Below, in pieces: positions 48,901 to 56,369 of a stretch of 64,000 nt of DNA. The position numbers were made by a program, and so were the translations under genes. The notes below the pieces were generated by a model. The model was not told the DNA's origin, ran no database searches, and was given only the letters and a program-made list of their open reading frames with translations. The stretch covers positions 14,870,501 through 14,934,500 of the forward strand of contig NC_135566.1 in the NCBI RefSeq assembly GCF_964340395.1. The letters are read 5' to 3'. The first letter of the stretch is position 1. Every line of letters starts with the position of its first letter. Origin of the DNA: Glandiceps talaboti (lineage: Eukaryota; Hemichordata; Enteropneusta; Spengelidae).

Positions 48901-51900
48901 CAGTGAAATACTGCAAATATTATTGCATAACTCCATGCAAATGATATGCAAATGAGAATGCTATCTTTCTCTACACACAAAATTGCGTCATCGCGTTGTA
49001 TAATTTTTATGGAAATTTGCCATTTCAGAGAAAATAAACATAATGTAATAATAACAGAACCTAATGTCATGTGAATAACTATAAATATGTGTTAAGTTTT
49101 TGCCATTTTTCTTCTATGAAATGTTGTATTTTGAATTTTTATATCAAAGTTCGGAGCATAACTGTAAACTAATTGTGTGGTTTTTCGTTTGGATATTTGC
49201 GGGGAAAAATGGCAAAAATACAATGTACTGATATGTATAGAAAAAAAAGTCGTGTGTATGTGTGTGGCCTTTTGGACAGAAGATTTCAACAGGTGCATGC
49301 ACATTCCATTGTCTTTCACTTTTGTGTTCTAATGTGTAACTAAACACAACTTTGTACGCGTCATTTCGTGTATGCCTGCACAGTAATGCTCCTGTACACG
49401 TAGGCGTTCAAACGTGTGTCTAAACCTCTCGTGTCTCTAAACCACCAATATGGTCTCTAAACATGAGTGGAGGTATAAATCGTACCAATTTGATATAGAC
49501 TTTTAGCTTCAAATCTCTTCCCACATCACGCATTGACATCAGCATAGAATAGTTTGATCAAGGTGTTATGCAAGAATTTTTACGTGACTATTAAAACACC
49601 TTATTTATAAAGTCAACCTGTGTCACAAAAGTCTATTTTATACTCATAGACCCATGCTGATAGTGTTGAGTGACTAATAGTTATATACTGCCCTAGGTGC
49701 ACCATTGTAAATAACCTTGAATTTGAGGCTTGTAATAGTAAATGTCAGCATGAAGCCATTTCTGTCAAAACAACAACTGTAGTGTTAGTAATAAAATATA
49801 TGGTTATTGAATGTAGTCCAGGGATTTGCCTGTTGTGTTCGCTGTCTTTAAGGCTATTCATTATCAGGTCAGACAGCCAGGTTTCAGAGCTGTACAGAGA
49901 GCTCCAACTTCTTTTTTGTCTAATTTTCGTAAAGCACTGATTTAAACTTTAAAGATCTCTCCAAATACCTATAAATTTGCTGTTCATGATCAATCAATCA
50001 ATCAATCAAACAATTTATATAGCGCCTGAATCCATTACTCAGAATGTTCAAAGGCACTTTACAGGACACTAAAAAGAGTTCTTATCAAAATGCTCTCATA
50101 AAAAGACGAGCCTTAATATATATGGTTAATATTATAACCATATATATTACATTTGAGCCTATGACTTTGAGAGCCAGTGTTGGGATCTAGTGCTTGTACT
50201 GTTTTTTGCTGTTCTCACTATGCTTGTGAATGTATGGCTGTAGAGAATGCCACAATTACTAGAGAAAATACCCCGAGTATACCACACTTGCATAAATTTG
50301 GATAAATTATGTAAATATACCTTGGGGTTCTGTCATATCACTGTAATACCTATAGGGTTCACCTCAGAAATATGGTTCAGAGTATTGAAATATATGAAAA
50401 GATTACTGGATTTCCCCAATTGTGTTACAGGGGTTCTCAAACATTAGTAAAAACACTGAATATCGTTTTATGAATATTATAATTCAAGATTTGTTGTCAA
50501 AGTCTTTGATCACTGGTTTTGTTTTTCTCTGTTGACAGCTAAAGGAGAGGTATCATCAGGGCTTGTATCACCAGCAGAATCGGCCTCATCTGACCAAGCT
50601 ACTAACCAAATAGAGACTCAAGAACACATACCAGGCAGCCCTAACAGGATATCCATCGTTAAAGTGGATGGGAAATATGTTACTGACGTTAATGTACAAG
50701 GAAAATATATGATTAAATCAAGAATGAGACCAGTTAAACAAACTGAAAGTGTGCAAGAAGCAACCACAGCCACTCTGAAGAGTGCTCAGGAAATTGAACT
50801 TGATAGACAATCATATAGGACTAAAAAAAAAGACACCAAGTTTGGTGATCATTCCGAGATTAAAAACACCAGAGAAGTCGAAAATGACACTGCCAAGGAA
50901 GAGGCAGGTAGACCTGTCTCTAAAATAAGACATAGCAATAATGTTATGCTGAAAGACAAAGATAGTAACGTCACGACTAAAACAGACGTGAAGAAAGAAA
51001 CTACTGGGGGAAAGTGTGATGAAAATGTTGAACTTGAAAGTTTACAAAAAACAACCAATACTGGTGGCAACGCCAAGATAGGAAATGTAGACAAAAAGGA
51101 GGAAAACAGGGTATATGCAGACCCCCAGGTTGATTATTATGCTCTCAACGCTCAATGTACTGATACCTTTGGAAATGAACAAGGTATTGAAGACAGCTTT
51201 GAACTTGTTGAAAACAAGCGTAGTAAGAAACGTCAGAACAAGATGCAGTTGGAGCAAGTAGCCGAGTCGAAATTTGACCGACAAAAAGCAAAGGGAGTTA
51301 ATTTACGATACAGGGCTAAGGGACCCTTAGGAGAATCAAAAAATAAACAAGCTTTAATGAAAGAAGGTGTGATGTCAGCATTGTATCAAAGTTCTCAGGT
51401 CGAAGGGCCGATCTCACCTGATATGGACGCTACTATGTCTCAGACCTATGCAAGGAGATCAAGACCGAACTCTGCAAAAGCCTCAGACCACAGACATAGT
51501 GAAAGTACGAGATCTTGTGAGCCACCAAGTGCAAACATCCACATATCAAGAAGTGCACCTCATTTACCTTTGAAACACTTGGAAGACAAGATAGGACAAC
51601 TGAATGGATTAGTGGTACCCACTTCTCTAAAACAAAACTTAAACTTTCCTGACGAGAAATATGAAAGCAATGAAGTACTTCATTTTGATTGTGAAAGTAA
51701 AGAAAAACAAACCTTAACTAGAAGTGATAGCCTGCCAGAGATTCCTGTCTCCAAAGGGGACTTCCCAGTTTCCGCAAGTCAGTCGGCTAAGTTCTCTGTG
51801 GATGATACCTATGCAAGTCGTTTAAAGAAGAACCTAATGACTGGGCCTGGCACTCAGCTGCCATCTATAGAGAATACTACAGTGGCGGCTACTTGTGTGA

Positions 51901-54900
51901 AAGATTTGGAGAGGAGAACTCTGTATGACACTTCAATGGACAGTGTGCAGACCTCTAGTAGTGCAACAGCCACTCAAGTAGATCAAACTGCTAACCAGGA
52001 ACCTTTACCTTCGCCAGTGAGTAACAAGTCTTCAGAGGACATTGACACTATCCAGTTTTTATCTGCCTTTGAAACAGAGGAGCTAGGCTGTGATAAAGCC
52101 AATGACAATGGACAAAGCAGTGCTGATTTCCCCTACCAGAAACTGCTTGATAAATCGTGTGCTGTCAATTCAGGAAAAGTGAAAAATAAAGGAATTTTGT
52201 TCCCACTGAGCGATCCCGATGCCTTCGCAGAAGACGAAGATTTAGGAATAAGTTTTGGCACAGTTGTTTTCAAGAGTGGACATCTAGTGCTGGAGCCAAC
52301 AGACTTCTTAGAGAGTCTGAAACGAAAGGACGGTACAGAATTACTGAGAGAGAAACATGAATGTGCCAATAGTGAAGATTGTAAAATGTTCAACCACAAA
52401 GAGATCGCTCGCTTCTTAAACAGAGGTAAGAGGATGCTTATTACTTCTTGTGAACTCAGTATGATGGTTTTAACTCCTTGACATGCTGCTCAAGGTAGCT
52501 CCTTTTCTTTAGATGTATACAATGCTGTGCTTGAAAGCAGAGCTTGCATCTTTTCAAGTGTGCAGTATAGTTCAAGAGGTACTATGAAAAAAGATAGTTT
52601 TGATGTCATGTCTAGTTTCATTATAATATTTATGGACCAGCTATATTTGAATCATACCCTTTGTTCACATCCAATCAACATTGCACACACAGCTGTACAT
52701 GGCTGTGGGAAAAAGCTCTGTAACAGTATTTCTCACATAGCTTGTTTTGTACATGGTTGTGGGGATATACCTATGTTACAGTAGTACTTACATAGCTGGT
52801 ACATAGGTGTAGGAAATACCCCTGTTACAGTATTTCTCACATAGCTGGTACATAGGTGTGGGAAATACCTGTTACAGTACTGCTTACATAGCTGGTACAT
52901 AGATATGGGAAAAAGCTGTTACAGTATTTCTCACATAGCTGGTACATGGGTGTGGGAAATACCTGTTACAGTATTTCTCACATAGCTGGTACATGAGTGT
53001 GGGAAATACCTGTTACAGTATTTCTCACATAGCTGGTACATGAGTGTGGGAAATACCTGTTACAGTATTTCTCACAGAGCTGGTACATGGGTGTGAGAAA
53101 TACCTGTTACAATATTTCTCACATAGCTGGTACATGGGTGTGGGAAATACCTGTTACAGTATTTCTCACAGAGCTGGTACATAGGTGTGGGAAATACCTG
53201 TTACAGTATTTCTCACATAGCTGGTACATGGGTGTGGGAAATACCTGTTACAGTATTTCTCACATAGCTGGTACATGGGTGTGGGAAATACCTGTTACAG
53301 TATTTCTCACATAGCTGGTACATGGGTGTGGGAAATACCTGTTACAGTATTTCTCACATAGCTGGTACATGGGTGTGGGAAATACCTGTTACAGTATTTC
53401 TCACAGAGCTGGTACATAGGTGTGGGAAATACCTGTTACAGTATTTCTCACATAGCTGGTACATGGGTGTGGGAAATACCTGTTACAGTATTTCTCACAT
53501 AGCTGGTACATGGGTGTGGGAAATACCTGTTACAGTATTTCTCACAGAGCTGGTACATGGGTGTGAGAAATACCTGTTACAGTATTTCTCACATAGCTGG
53601 TACATAGATATGGGAAAAAGCTCTTGTTATGAAAACCTAACTTGCATTGCTGTGTCTCGCTACCATGCTACATGGATGTTGGCATACCAGACTGACATCT
53701 GTCAAATGTAGGTATGGCACAGCCATATGCATTGTGCTGGCCAGATAGAGTTGTTGCGTGTATATTTTACACACAAAATGTAGCTCGTAAAGCCACTGTG
53801 GCTCTATAGGGCTGGTACAGTTATCTACACAACTCTATCCTAGGTACATAATATGTTATTGTTAGAGACGTGTAGGAGTTTGCTTACATGTACACTATGC
53901 CTTTAGAAACTGGCCCAGGAGCTAGCAGTGACATGTAAGTTTACTGAAAATGACACCAAAATTGATATGTGTTCGAACACGTTTATATTTTATAGTATAC
54001 TTTGTAAAAAAAATTTGTCATAGAGCAGACTGAGCTACTTAGTTTAGAATACATACACAATGTATATTCATACAAATCCATTTTACCATGTGCAAATATG
54101 GGTTCATGTATGTCATTATAAAGGCTCTAATCTGCCCTTTAATTAACATACATAACATCAAAATAGAAAAAAATGTATTCATTGACAATTTTAATCATTC
54201 TGGCCTGGAGATTGCAATCAAAATAAGGATAAAGGAATGATATTATAAAATATCAATTAAAAAAATAATTGGATTGAAATGTCAGAAGTATAAATTATAA
54301 ATAAAATAATTATGTTCATATCCTTTTCCCGTGATGGTTGAGTCAATAAGGTGAAGGAAAAAAAATAATTTTGTGTTTATGATAACATGGCCTCAGAAGA
54401 CTTGGTTGGTTTGAATTTGTTTATTTTATTTTTATCTTTTTAAGTGTTTTTTTTTATTTTTTGGAAAATATTGCTTGTCTTTATTTTTGAAAAATATTGT
54501 TTCAACTCAAAACAGGAAAAGTTTTGGTCAGAAAACCTTTTCAATGATAGTTTGATGAAATATGTACAGACATCACTGGGGAAAGAAAACAGACATGTGT
54601 GAAGGTCAAGAAGACAAAGAATTTCTTATCTTTTTGTATTAAATGTTTAAAAAATATTTAGAGTCGGCGGCATATCGGAAACACTTAATTAATATATTAT
54701 TTCTGCTGACGCATATCACACAATGACCCACAGCAAAGGTACCCTATAAAGGCACAAGATGAATTTGATGTTTCTCCGAAATCACAAGTAATTGTAGGTG
54801 ATGTAAAATCATAAAATGATTCTCTACAGAATCCAGAGTTTATTAGTCTAGAATTCTAAACTGGTACAGTATTACGTTTTAAAAACTTCATTACTTATAC

Positions 54901-55380
54901 CAGTCTAATCATGACGGTTACAAAAGGTGTTAAATTGTGGTGCTCCCCTGTGGTGAAAGGGCACATGTCAGAAGTAATCCATCATAAACTGACAGTTTTT
55001 TTATCTTTCTAATGTTTCTAGGACCACTGCTATGCAAATGTCCAACCAGGACTCCATCTTAGTCTGTTTATGCCAAAATTATGTGGGGACGTGACAACGT
55101 CAACCTGTTCATATGAACACGGTTGGAGGGAGCACAGATTTCCGTGTTCGAACAACTGTCTTCACTAGACTGGTATTAGTAATGAAGTTTTTAAAATGTA
55201 ATACTGTACCAGTTTAGAATTCTGGACTAATAGTTTATGAAAATGTCTGTTTCCTGGAGTGGTGTTCCCCTTTTAACATAAAGTTTTTGCAAACCTTGTA
55301 TTTCCACAGCCTGGAAAGCTTTCACCAAAGAGGAAAACAGTGACCCTGGAAAAGTTGTGTACTACAGTACTGATGGATGA
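21772..55380 (+). CDS. Unrecognised hydrophilic protein, long form (four exons, ~888 aa)
   Basis: Exons 21772-21909, 27174-27744, 50539-52425 and 55310-55380 join in phase (0, 1, 1) and end at TGA. The N-terminal ~60 residues form a predicted helix-rich segment (ALLLARALRQADADSFLTVY, then EIIKETARELADLPQEEF). A Ser/Thr/Glu-rich linker follows, then a Lys/Arg block near residues 222-236 that could be a nuclear-localisation or RNA-binding tract. The 1.9-kb exon is charged and apparently disordered, with one mixed segment (GIEDSFELVENKRSKKRQNK) and a more structured C-terminal part (LGISFGTVVFKSGHLVLEP). The last junction continues an amphipathic helix (HKEIARFLNR then AWKAFTKEEN), which supports the frame chosen. 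No catalytic motif, signal peptide or membrane segment is visible, and I do not recognise the family. An alternative short form ends at 30279. Confidence 0.68.
25628..26066. mobile_element. Harbinger-like MITE, copy 2
   Basis: Starts GGGATGATCGCACAATGTCA and ends TGTGATTGTCCC; TAA precedes it and AAA follows, an imperfect TWA duplication. Shares the internal block TTTTGAAAACTTTCACACCT and the right-end GAACGTTCATTCAGGGGGAG with the other copies. Confidence 0.8.
26153..26225. mobile_element. Short AGTCTGTAAG-ended element, copy 3
   Basis: Ends AGACTGTAAGATATGTCG and CGTACTTTACAGACT form inverted repeats. The flanking ATTATAGT and ACAATTATAG extend the symmetry. Confidence 0.7.
27174..27744 (+). 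CDS. Gene 3 exon 2
   Basis: The acceptor is a nine-T tract plus CCAG and the donor is AAAG|GTATGT. It enters in phase 0 and leaves in phase 1, with 190 codons. It encodes the second half of the N-terminal helical segment, a Ser-rich linker (SGLCSVSSTSSIHSQ) and the Lys-rich block. Both candidate next exons (30242 and 50539) accept phase 1. Confidence 0.85.
28052..28346. mobile_element. Mutator-like MITE, copy 1 (with 9-bp target duplication)
   Basis: The element occupies 28061-28337 with inverted ends TAGTCTACGTTTTGTAGTTC and, reversed, TAGTCTAGTTCCAGACAGGG. Both continue with GACAGTATTACATATT. It is flanked by the perfect 9-bp direct repeat TAGTATGCC (28052-28060 and 28338-28346). Nine-base duplications are typical of Mutator-like elements. 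A second copy is at 54844. Confidence 0.8.
28691..28785. mobile_element. Small palindromic element
   Basis: TTTCCCAGAATGCACCATTC at the left is mirrored by GAATGGTGCATTATGGGAAA at the right, around a centre with CAAGATGG. About 95 bp, so a MITE-like hairpin. Confidence 0.65.
29797..29822. repeat. Poly-G tract
   Basis: A G-rich run with more than ten uninterrupted G on the plus strand. Similar runs occur at 23262 and 32172. The length is probably unreliable in any assembly. Confidence 0.8.
30242..30279 (+). CDS. Gene 3 alternative terminal exon (short form, 248 aa)
   Basis: The acceptor is CCCTTTTTTTTCAG. Joined in phase 1 to exon 2, it encodes DKDKEQLQNKSQ and TGA. It extends the Lys-rich tract naturally, so exon 2 plus this exon give a plausible complete C-terminus. 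AATAAA follows 12 bases after the stop. The 248-residue product keeps the N-terminal helical region and basic block and lacks the large exon. Confidence 0.65.
30291..30296 (+). terminator. Poly(A) signal of gene 3 short form
   Basis: AATAAA lies 12 bases after the TGA of the alternative terminal exon, implying a very short 3'UTR and cleavage around 30305-30325. Confidence 0.6.
31002..31014 (+). promoter_or_regulatory. DR1-type motif
   Basis: AGGTCAGAGGTCA is a perfect DR1 nuclear-receptor half-site pair. It lies about 700 bp after the short-form terminal exon. Confidence 0.3.
32171..32190. repeat. Poly-G tract
   Basis: About 18 uninterrupted G bases on the plus strand. Confidence 0.85.
33163..33328 (+). 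mobile_element. MITE with TAGTGTTTT ends
   Basis: Starts TAGTGTTTTATTTAAGGGCG and ends CCTTAGCAAAACACTA, with internal repeats of TACCGGGGTTCCC. Related copies occur inverted at 9685-9853 and, more diverged, at 17805-17980 and ~50250-50455. Its right end abuts the perfect palindrome. Confidence 0.75.
33327..33513. repeat. Perfect 187-bp palindrome
   Basis: Arms of 93 bp (33327-33419 and 33421-33513) are exact reverse complements around a single unpaired G at 33420. The outer ends read TATATCGCATCACAATG and CATTGTGATGCGATATA. No mismatch was found where I paired bases individually. Such perfection implies a very recent event, active maintenance, or an assembly artefact. Confidence 0.95.
34085..34215. 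repeat. (TACC)-rich repeats with a duplicated flank
   Basis: Two copies of a ~75-bp unit, each with CACTGCACTTGTTACCTATC, a run of TACC/TACT repeats and CACTGAACCCAT. Confidence 0.75.
34485..34800 (+). repeat. Dispersed repeat, copy 1
   Basis: Aligns over about 300 bp, in the same orientation, with 37676-38010. Shared blocks include CAATACCATAGG, CAAACAATAATGA, CTCTTTTCGAACAG, TGAARTACTGTACYC, CAGCACTC and GTGTCAGATGTA. Open frames here are short and not conserved between copies. Confidence 0.7.
35590..35900. repeat. ~180-bp tandem duplication
   Basis: TAGTCACCAGGAAATCTGTA and TAGTCACCAGGAAAGCTGTA open two diverged copies, each with TGGGTGCRYTTATAA-type sequence and TTAYGACATCA. Confidence 0.6.
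36020..36680. repeat. ~330-bp tandem duplication containing palindromic element
   Basis: Two units (~36020-36350 and ~36366-36680). Each begins with a palindromic block, CCCAATATTTT... and GAAGAAAAATATTGRAG, enclosing GAGTGACCTAAGGG, and continues with shared AGAACGTTTCAACTCATATT-like sequence. A third copy of the palindromic block alone is at 38545-38695, so that block is probably a MITE. Confidence 0.7.
37195..37380. repeat. ~60-bp tandem triplication
   Basis: Three copies of a unit with AGGAAAAGTCAGACTTATTT, TACATTTGTATTGATTA and CTATCAACTTA. Confidence 0.8.
37676..38010 (+). repeat. Dispersed repeat, copy 2
   Basis: Second copy of the repeat at 34485-34800, in the same orientation about 3.2 kb away. 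It is followed at 38120-38150 by an AACAC microsatellite. Confidence 0.7.
38120..38150. repeat. (AACAC)n microsatellite
   Basis: Six perfect pentanucleotide repeats. Confidence 0.9.
38545..38695. mobile_element. Palindromic element, third copy of the 36-kb family
   Basis: ATTATTCCCCAATATTTTTC at the left and the inverse AAAATATTGGAGAATAGTAT at the right, with CATGACCTAAGGG inside. Solo copy, outside the tandem units. Confidence 0.65.
38986..39327. mobile_element. Long imperfect palindromic element
   Basis: About 160-bp arms, roughly 85% matched by eye. The left starts TGGCCATATGGATGAGGGTT and the right ends AATCCTCATCTATATGGCCA. Both arms include CTTGAAAARTCAATGTGAAA then CAACA. No coding capacity. 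A foldback MITE is likely. Confidence 0.75.
39349..39394. repeat. (GGTT)11 microsatellite
   Basis: Eleven perfect GGTT units, 22 bases after the palindromic element. Confidence 0.95.
40362..40445. repeat. ~44-bp tandem duplication
   Basis: CTCAAATACTAAATTAATTT then TCCT is repeated twice, each preceded by TCATGTGCATGCAGT or TCATGCACGCAAT. Confidence 0.85.
40506..40786. mobile_element. Harbinger-like MITE, copy 3
   Basis: Starts GGGACGATCGCAAAATGTCA and ends GTGCAATCGTCCC, with TTA at 40503-40505 and 40787-40789. Shorter than the other copies because of an internal deletion, but both terminal repeats are well preserved. Confidence 0.85.
41060..42010. repeat. Degenerate ~200-bp tandem repeats
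   Basis: Recurring blocks GTAGAACATGTTTT, GAAAGCAGAAAACTA, AACAAGAAGCTTCT and CAGTCTGYTTC about every 180-250 bp. Too diverged to define a consensus by eye. Confidence 0.5.
43000..43870. repeat. Dispersed repeat with CATC/GTCC run (copy 1)
   Basis: Begins with CCATCCATCCATCCATCTGT, then TTTCTTTCAAACCGGCACAA, AGGTGACATG and internal ~200-bp subrepeats (TGGTACAAGCTTTC-like, CCATTTCTTG). Related to 57940-58520. Confidence 0.6.
45423..45644 (+). other. Orphan 73-codon open frame in the large intron
   Basis: The frame has ordinary amino-acid composition (e.g. LHKHAVQFLQYVPGNKNQPA), but the overlapping antisense frame is also open and longer. I see no supporting splice sites, repeats or recognisable family. 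It may be chance or a decayed fragment. Confidence 0.2.
46040..46890. repeat. Degenerate ~90-bp tandem array
   Basis: About nine diverged copies with TTTTGACAGTCT, ATAAAATRYRAATCCT and GGATCACAYRTCRTAAGT. It lies in the large intron of gene 3. Confidence 0.65.
48645..48720. repeat. 28-bp tandem triplication
   Basis: Three near-identical copies of ATAACACAGGGAGACTACTT then AAYGCATA. Confidence 0.85.
49985..50090. repeat. (CAAT)n plus TTTATATAGCGCC repeat
   Basis: A short ATCA run is followed by CAATTTATATAGCGCCTGAA and TTCAAAGGCACTTTACAGG. I recognise this arrangement as a widespread dispersed repeat in invertebrate genomes, but I cannot name the family. Confidence 0.5.
50539..52425 (+). CDS. 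Gene 3 exon 3 (large exon, long form)
   Basis: The acceptor is TCTCTGTTGACAG and the donor AACAGAG|GTAAGA. It is phase 1 at both ends, with 1887 bases and no stop. The codons encode a charged, Ser/Thr/Lys/Glu-rich, mostly disordered chain. The beginning includes a small repeat-like pair (VDGKYVTDVNVQGKYMIKS). The last ~70 residues (from DPDAFAEDEDLGISFG) look folded and end in a helix that continues in the next exon. Length, codon bias toward one frame and clean splice sites make this certainly coding. Its link to exon 2, 22.8 kb upstream, rests on phase and on the absence of another start. Confidence 0.88.
52691..53622. repeat. 47-bp tandem array, about 20 copies
   Basis: The unit is CTGGTACATGGGTGTGGGAA, ATACCTGTTACAGTATTTCT, CACATAG. 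The central copies are almost identical and the edges more diverged. Each unit contains TTACAG and a GTGTGGGAAATACC block. Open frames inside it are array artefacts. Confidence 0.95.
54835..55238. mobile_element. Mutator-like MITE, copy 2 (with 9-bp target duplication)
   Basis: The element is 54844-55229, starting TAGTCTAGAATTCTAAACTG and ending with the inverse CAGTTTAGAATTCTGGACTA. It is flanked by AGAGTTTAT and ATAGTTTAT (8 of 9 bases equal). It shares GGTACAGTATTACRTTTTAA, AAAGGTGTTAAATTGTGGT and TCCAACCAGGACTCCA with copy 1, and is longer in the right half. Confidence 0.8.
55310..55380 (+). CDS. Gene 3 exon 4, long-form C-terminus
   Basis: The acceptor is TATTTCCACAG. Joined in phase 1 it encodes AWKAFTKEENSDPGKVVYYS then TDG and TGA (55378-55380), continuing the amphipathic helix of exon 3. 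A second reading frame is open across the same stretch up to a good donor (GCAT|GTAAGA after 55395), so the exon may extend to 55395 and splice to 56202. In the chosen frame that would be 3'UTR. Confidence 0.6.
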
Positions 55381-56044
55381 AGACGAAAACTTTGCATGTA
55401 AGAACTACTAGTTCTTTGAACAATTTACATCCTCAAGTTGTTTAAGCTGAGGAAGAAAAAAAAGCAAGTGCAATGTTAGGGCTGTACCTTGCAAAAGAAA
55501 TTGCGAACTATACATATATATATATACAGCTCAGCAAACTTGGTGCATACTAAACACAAACATATGTGTGTATTTGTTACAATGAAATCAACCGAACACA
55601 TATAAACTTGCCTTTTGAATCAAAATGCAACTTGAAAAATGGAAAAAAAGAGAAAAAATAAAAGAGGAAAAAAAAAACGGGGAGGGGGGGGGGGCATCGT
55701 AGAATAGGCTAAATTAGTTTTATAGTCACTGATGTGGACAAGTTGTTTAAAAAAAAAGGAAAAAAATTGTACAGGAAAGAATTTCAGAAACAAACTCCGT
55801 CCACCTTGACATTTTTGAAAAGTAATCCAAAAAAGAAAAAAGAGCAAGGATAAAAAAAAAATTGGAAAGATAAAAAGTTGAAAATGCTGTTTTATGTACA
55901 GCAGCAGTTGACTTATCCCACCACCACCACTATCTAAACTATCCTATCGATAGTTGTGCCATTAATGTGTGAAATTAGGTGGTGATTTATCAGACACTTT
56001 CTGTAACCATGGTAACAGTAGTGAACTGTATTATGTATTCCAGA

Positions 56045-56058
56045 CACTAGAGGGCGCT
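56045..56058 (+). promoter_or_regulatory. CTCF-like site
   Basis: CACTAGAGGGCGCT fits the CTCF core on the plus strand. Assignment is by motif only. Confidence 0.4.
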
Positions 56059-56201
56059 ATGTTGCTGCCATTTGGGGGGGGGGTATAAACCTTGTGCGGA
56101 TACAATTCAACCCCCCAAAAATATCCACCTTGTGCGTATAAAAGTCTCATAGAACTACATATGTATTGGGACTATGTGATCTTATTCATTCTTGCTTTTA
56201 G

Positions 56202-56369
56202 CCACAGGAAAAGTTCTCAAAAAGAACGATACAACCCCAAAGAATGTATGGGGTACCCCCGAACAATGCTACCAGAGAAGGCAGAAGCTGCATTTCAAAC
56301 ATGGCCAGTGATATAATTATCCGTAAGGGGCCAGTTGATTTTATACCCTGCCATACAAAAAACAAATAG
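56202..56369 (+). other. Possible additional 3' exon of gene 3
   Basis: A good acceptor (TTCTTGCTTTTAG) precedes two protein-like frames. The phase-1 frame (TGKVLKKNDTTPKNVWGTPE onward) stops at 56309-56311. It would continue the second open frame of the 55310-55395 exon. The phase-0 frame (FSKRTIQPQRMYGVPPNNAT onward) stops at 56367-56369. Neither connects to the frame I prefer for exon 4, so it is recorded as unresolved. Confidence 0.3.

Larger units (their letters stand above)
30300..50538 (+). other. Rest of gene 3 intron 2 (repeat-rich, no exon seen)
   Basis: Twenty kilobases without a supported coding exon. The whole intron in the long form is 27745-50538. Individual repeats are listed separately. 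A 73-codon open frame at 45423-45644 looks protein-like but has no splice or homology support. Confidence 0.6.
52426..55309 (+). other. Gene 3 intron 3
   Basis: A 2.9-kb intron (GTAAGA ... TTTCCACAG). It holds the 47-bp array and, about 80 bp before the acceptor, a Mutator-like MITE. The part between these, 53640-54840, shows nothing recognisable. Confidence 0.65.

Noticed and set aside
53087-53711. Repetitive open frames rich in HSWYMGVGNTCYSIS-like units
   Set aside because: Translation of the 47-bp intronic satellite. The three frames rotate because 47 is not a multiple of three.
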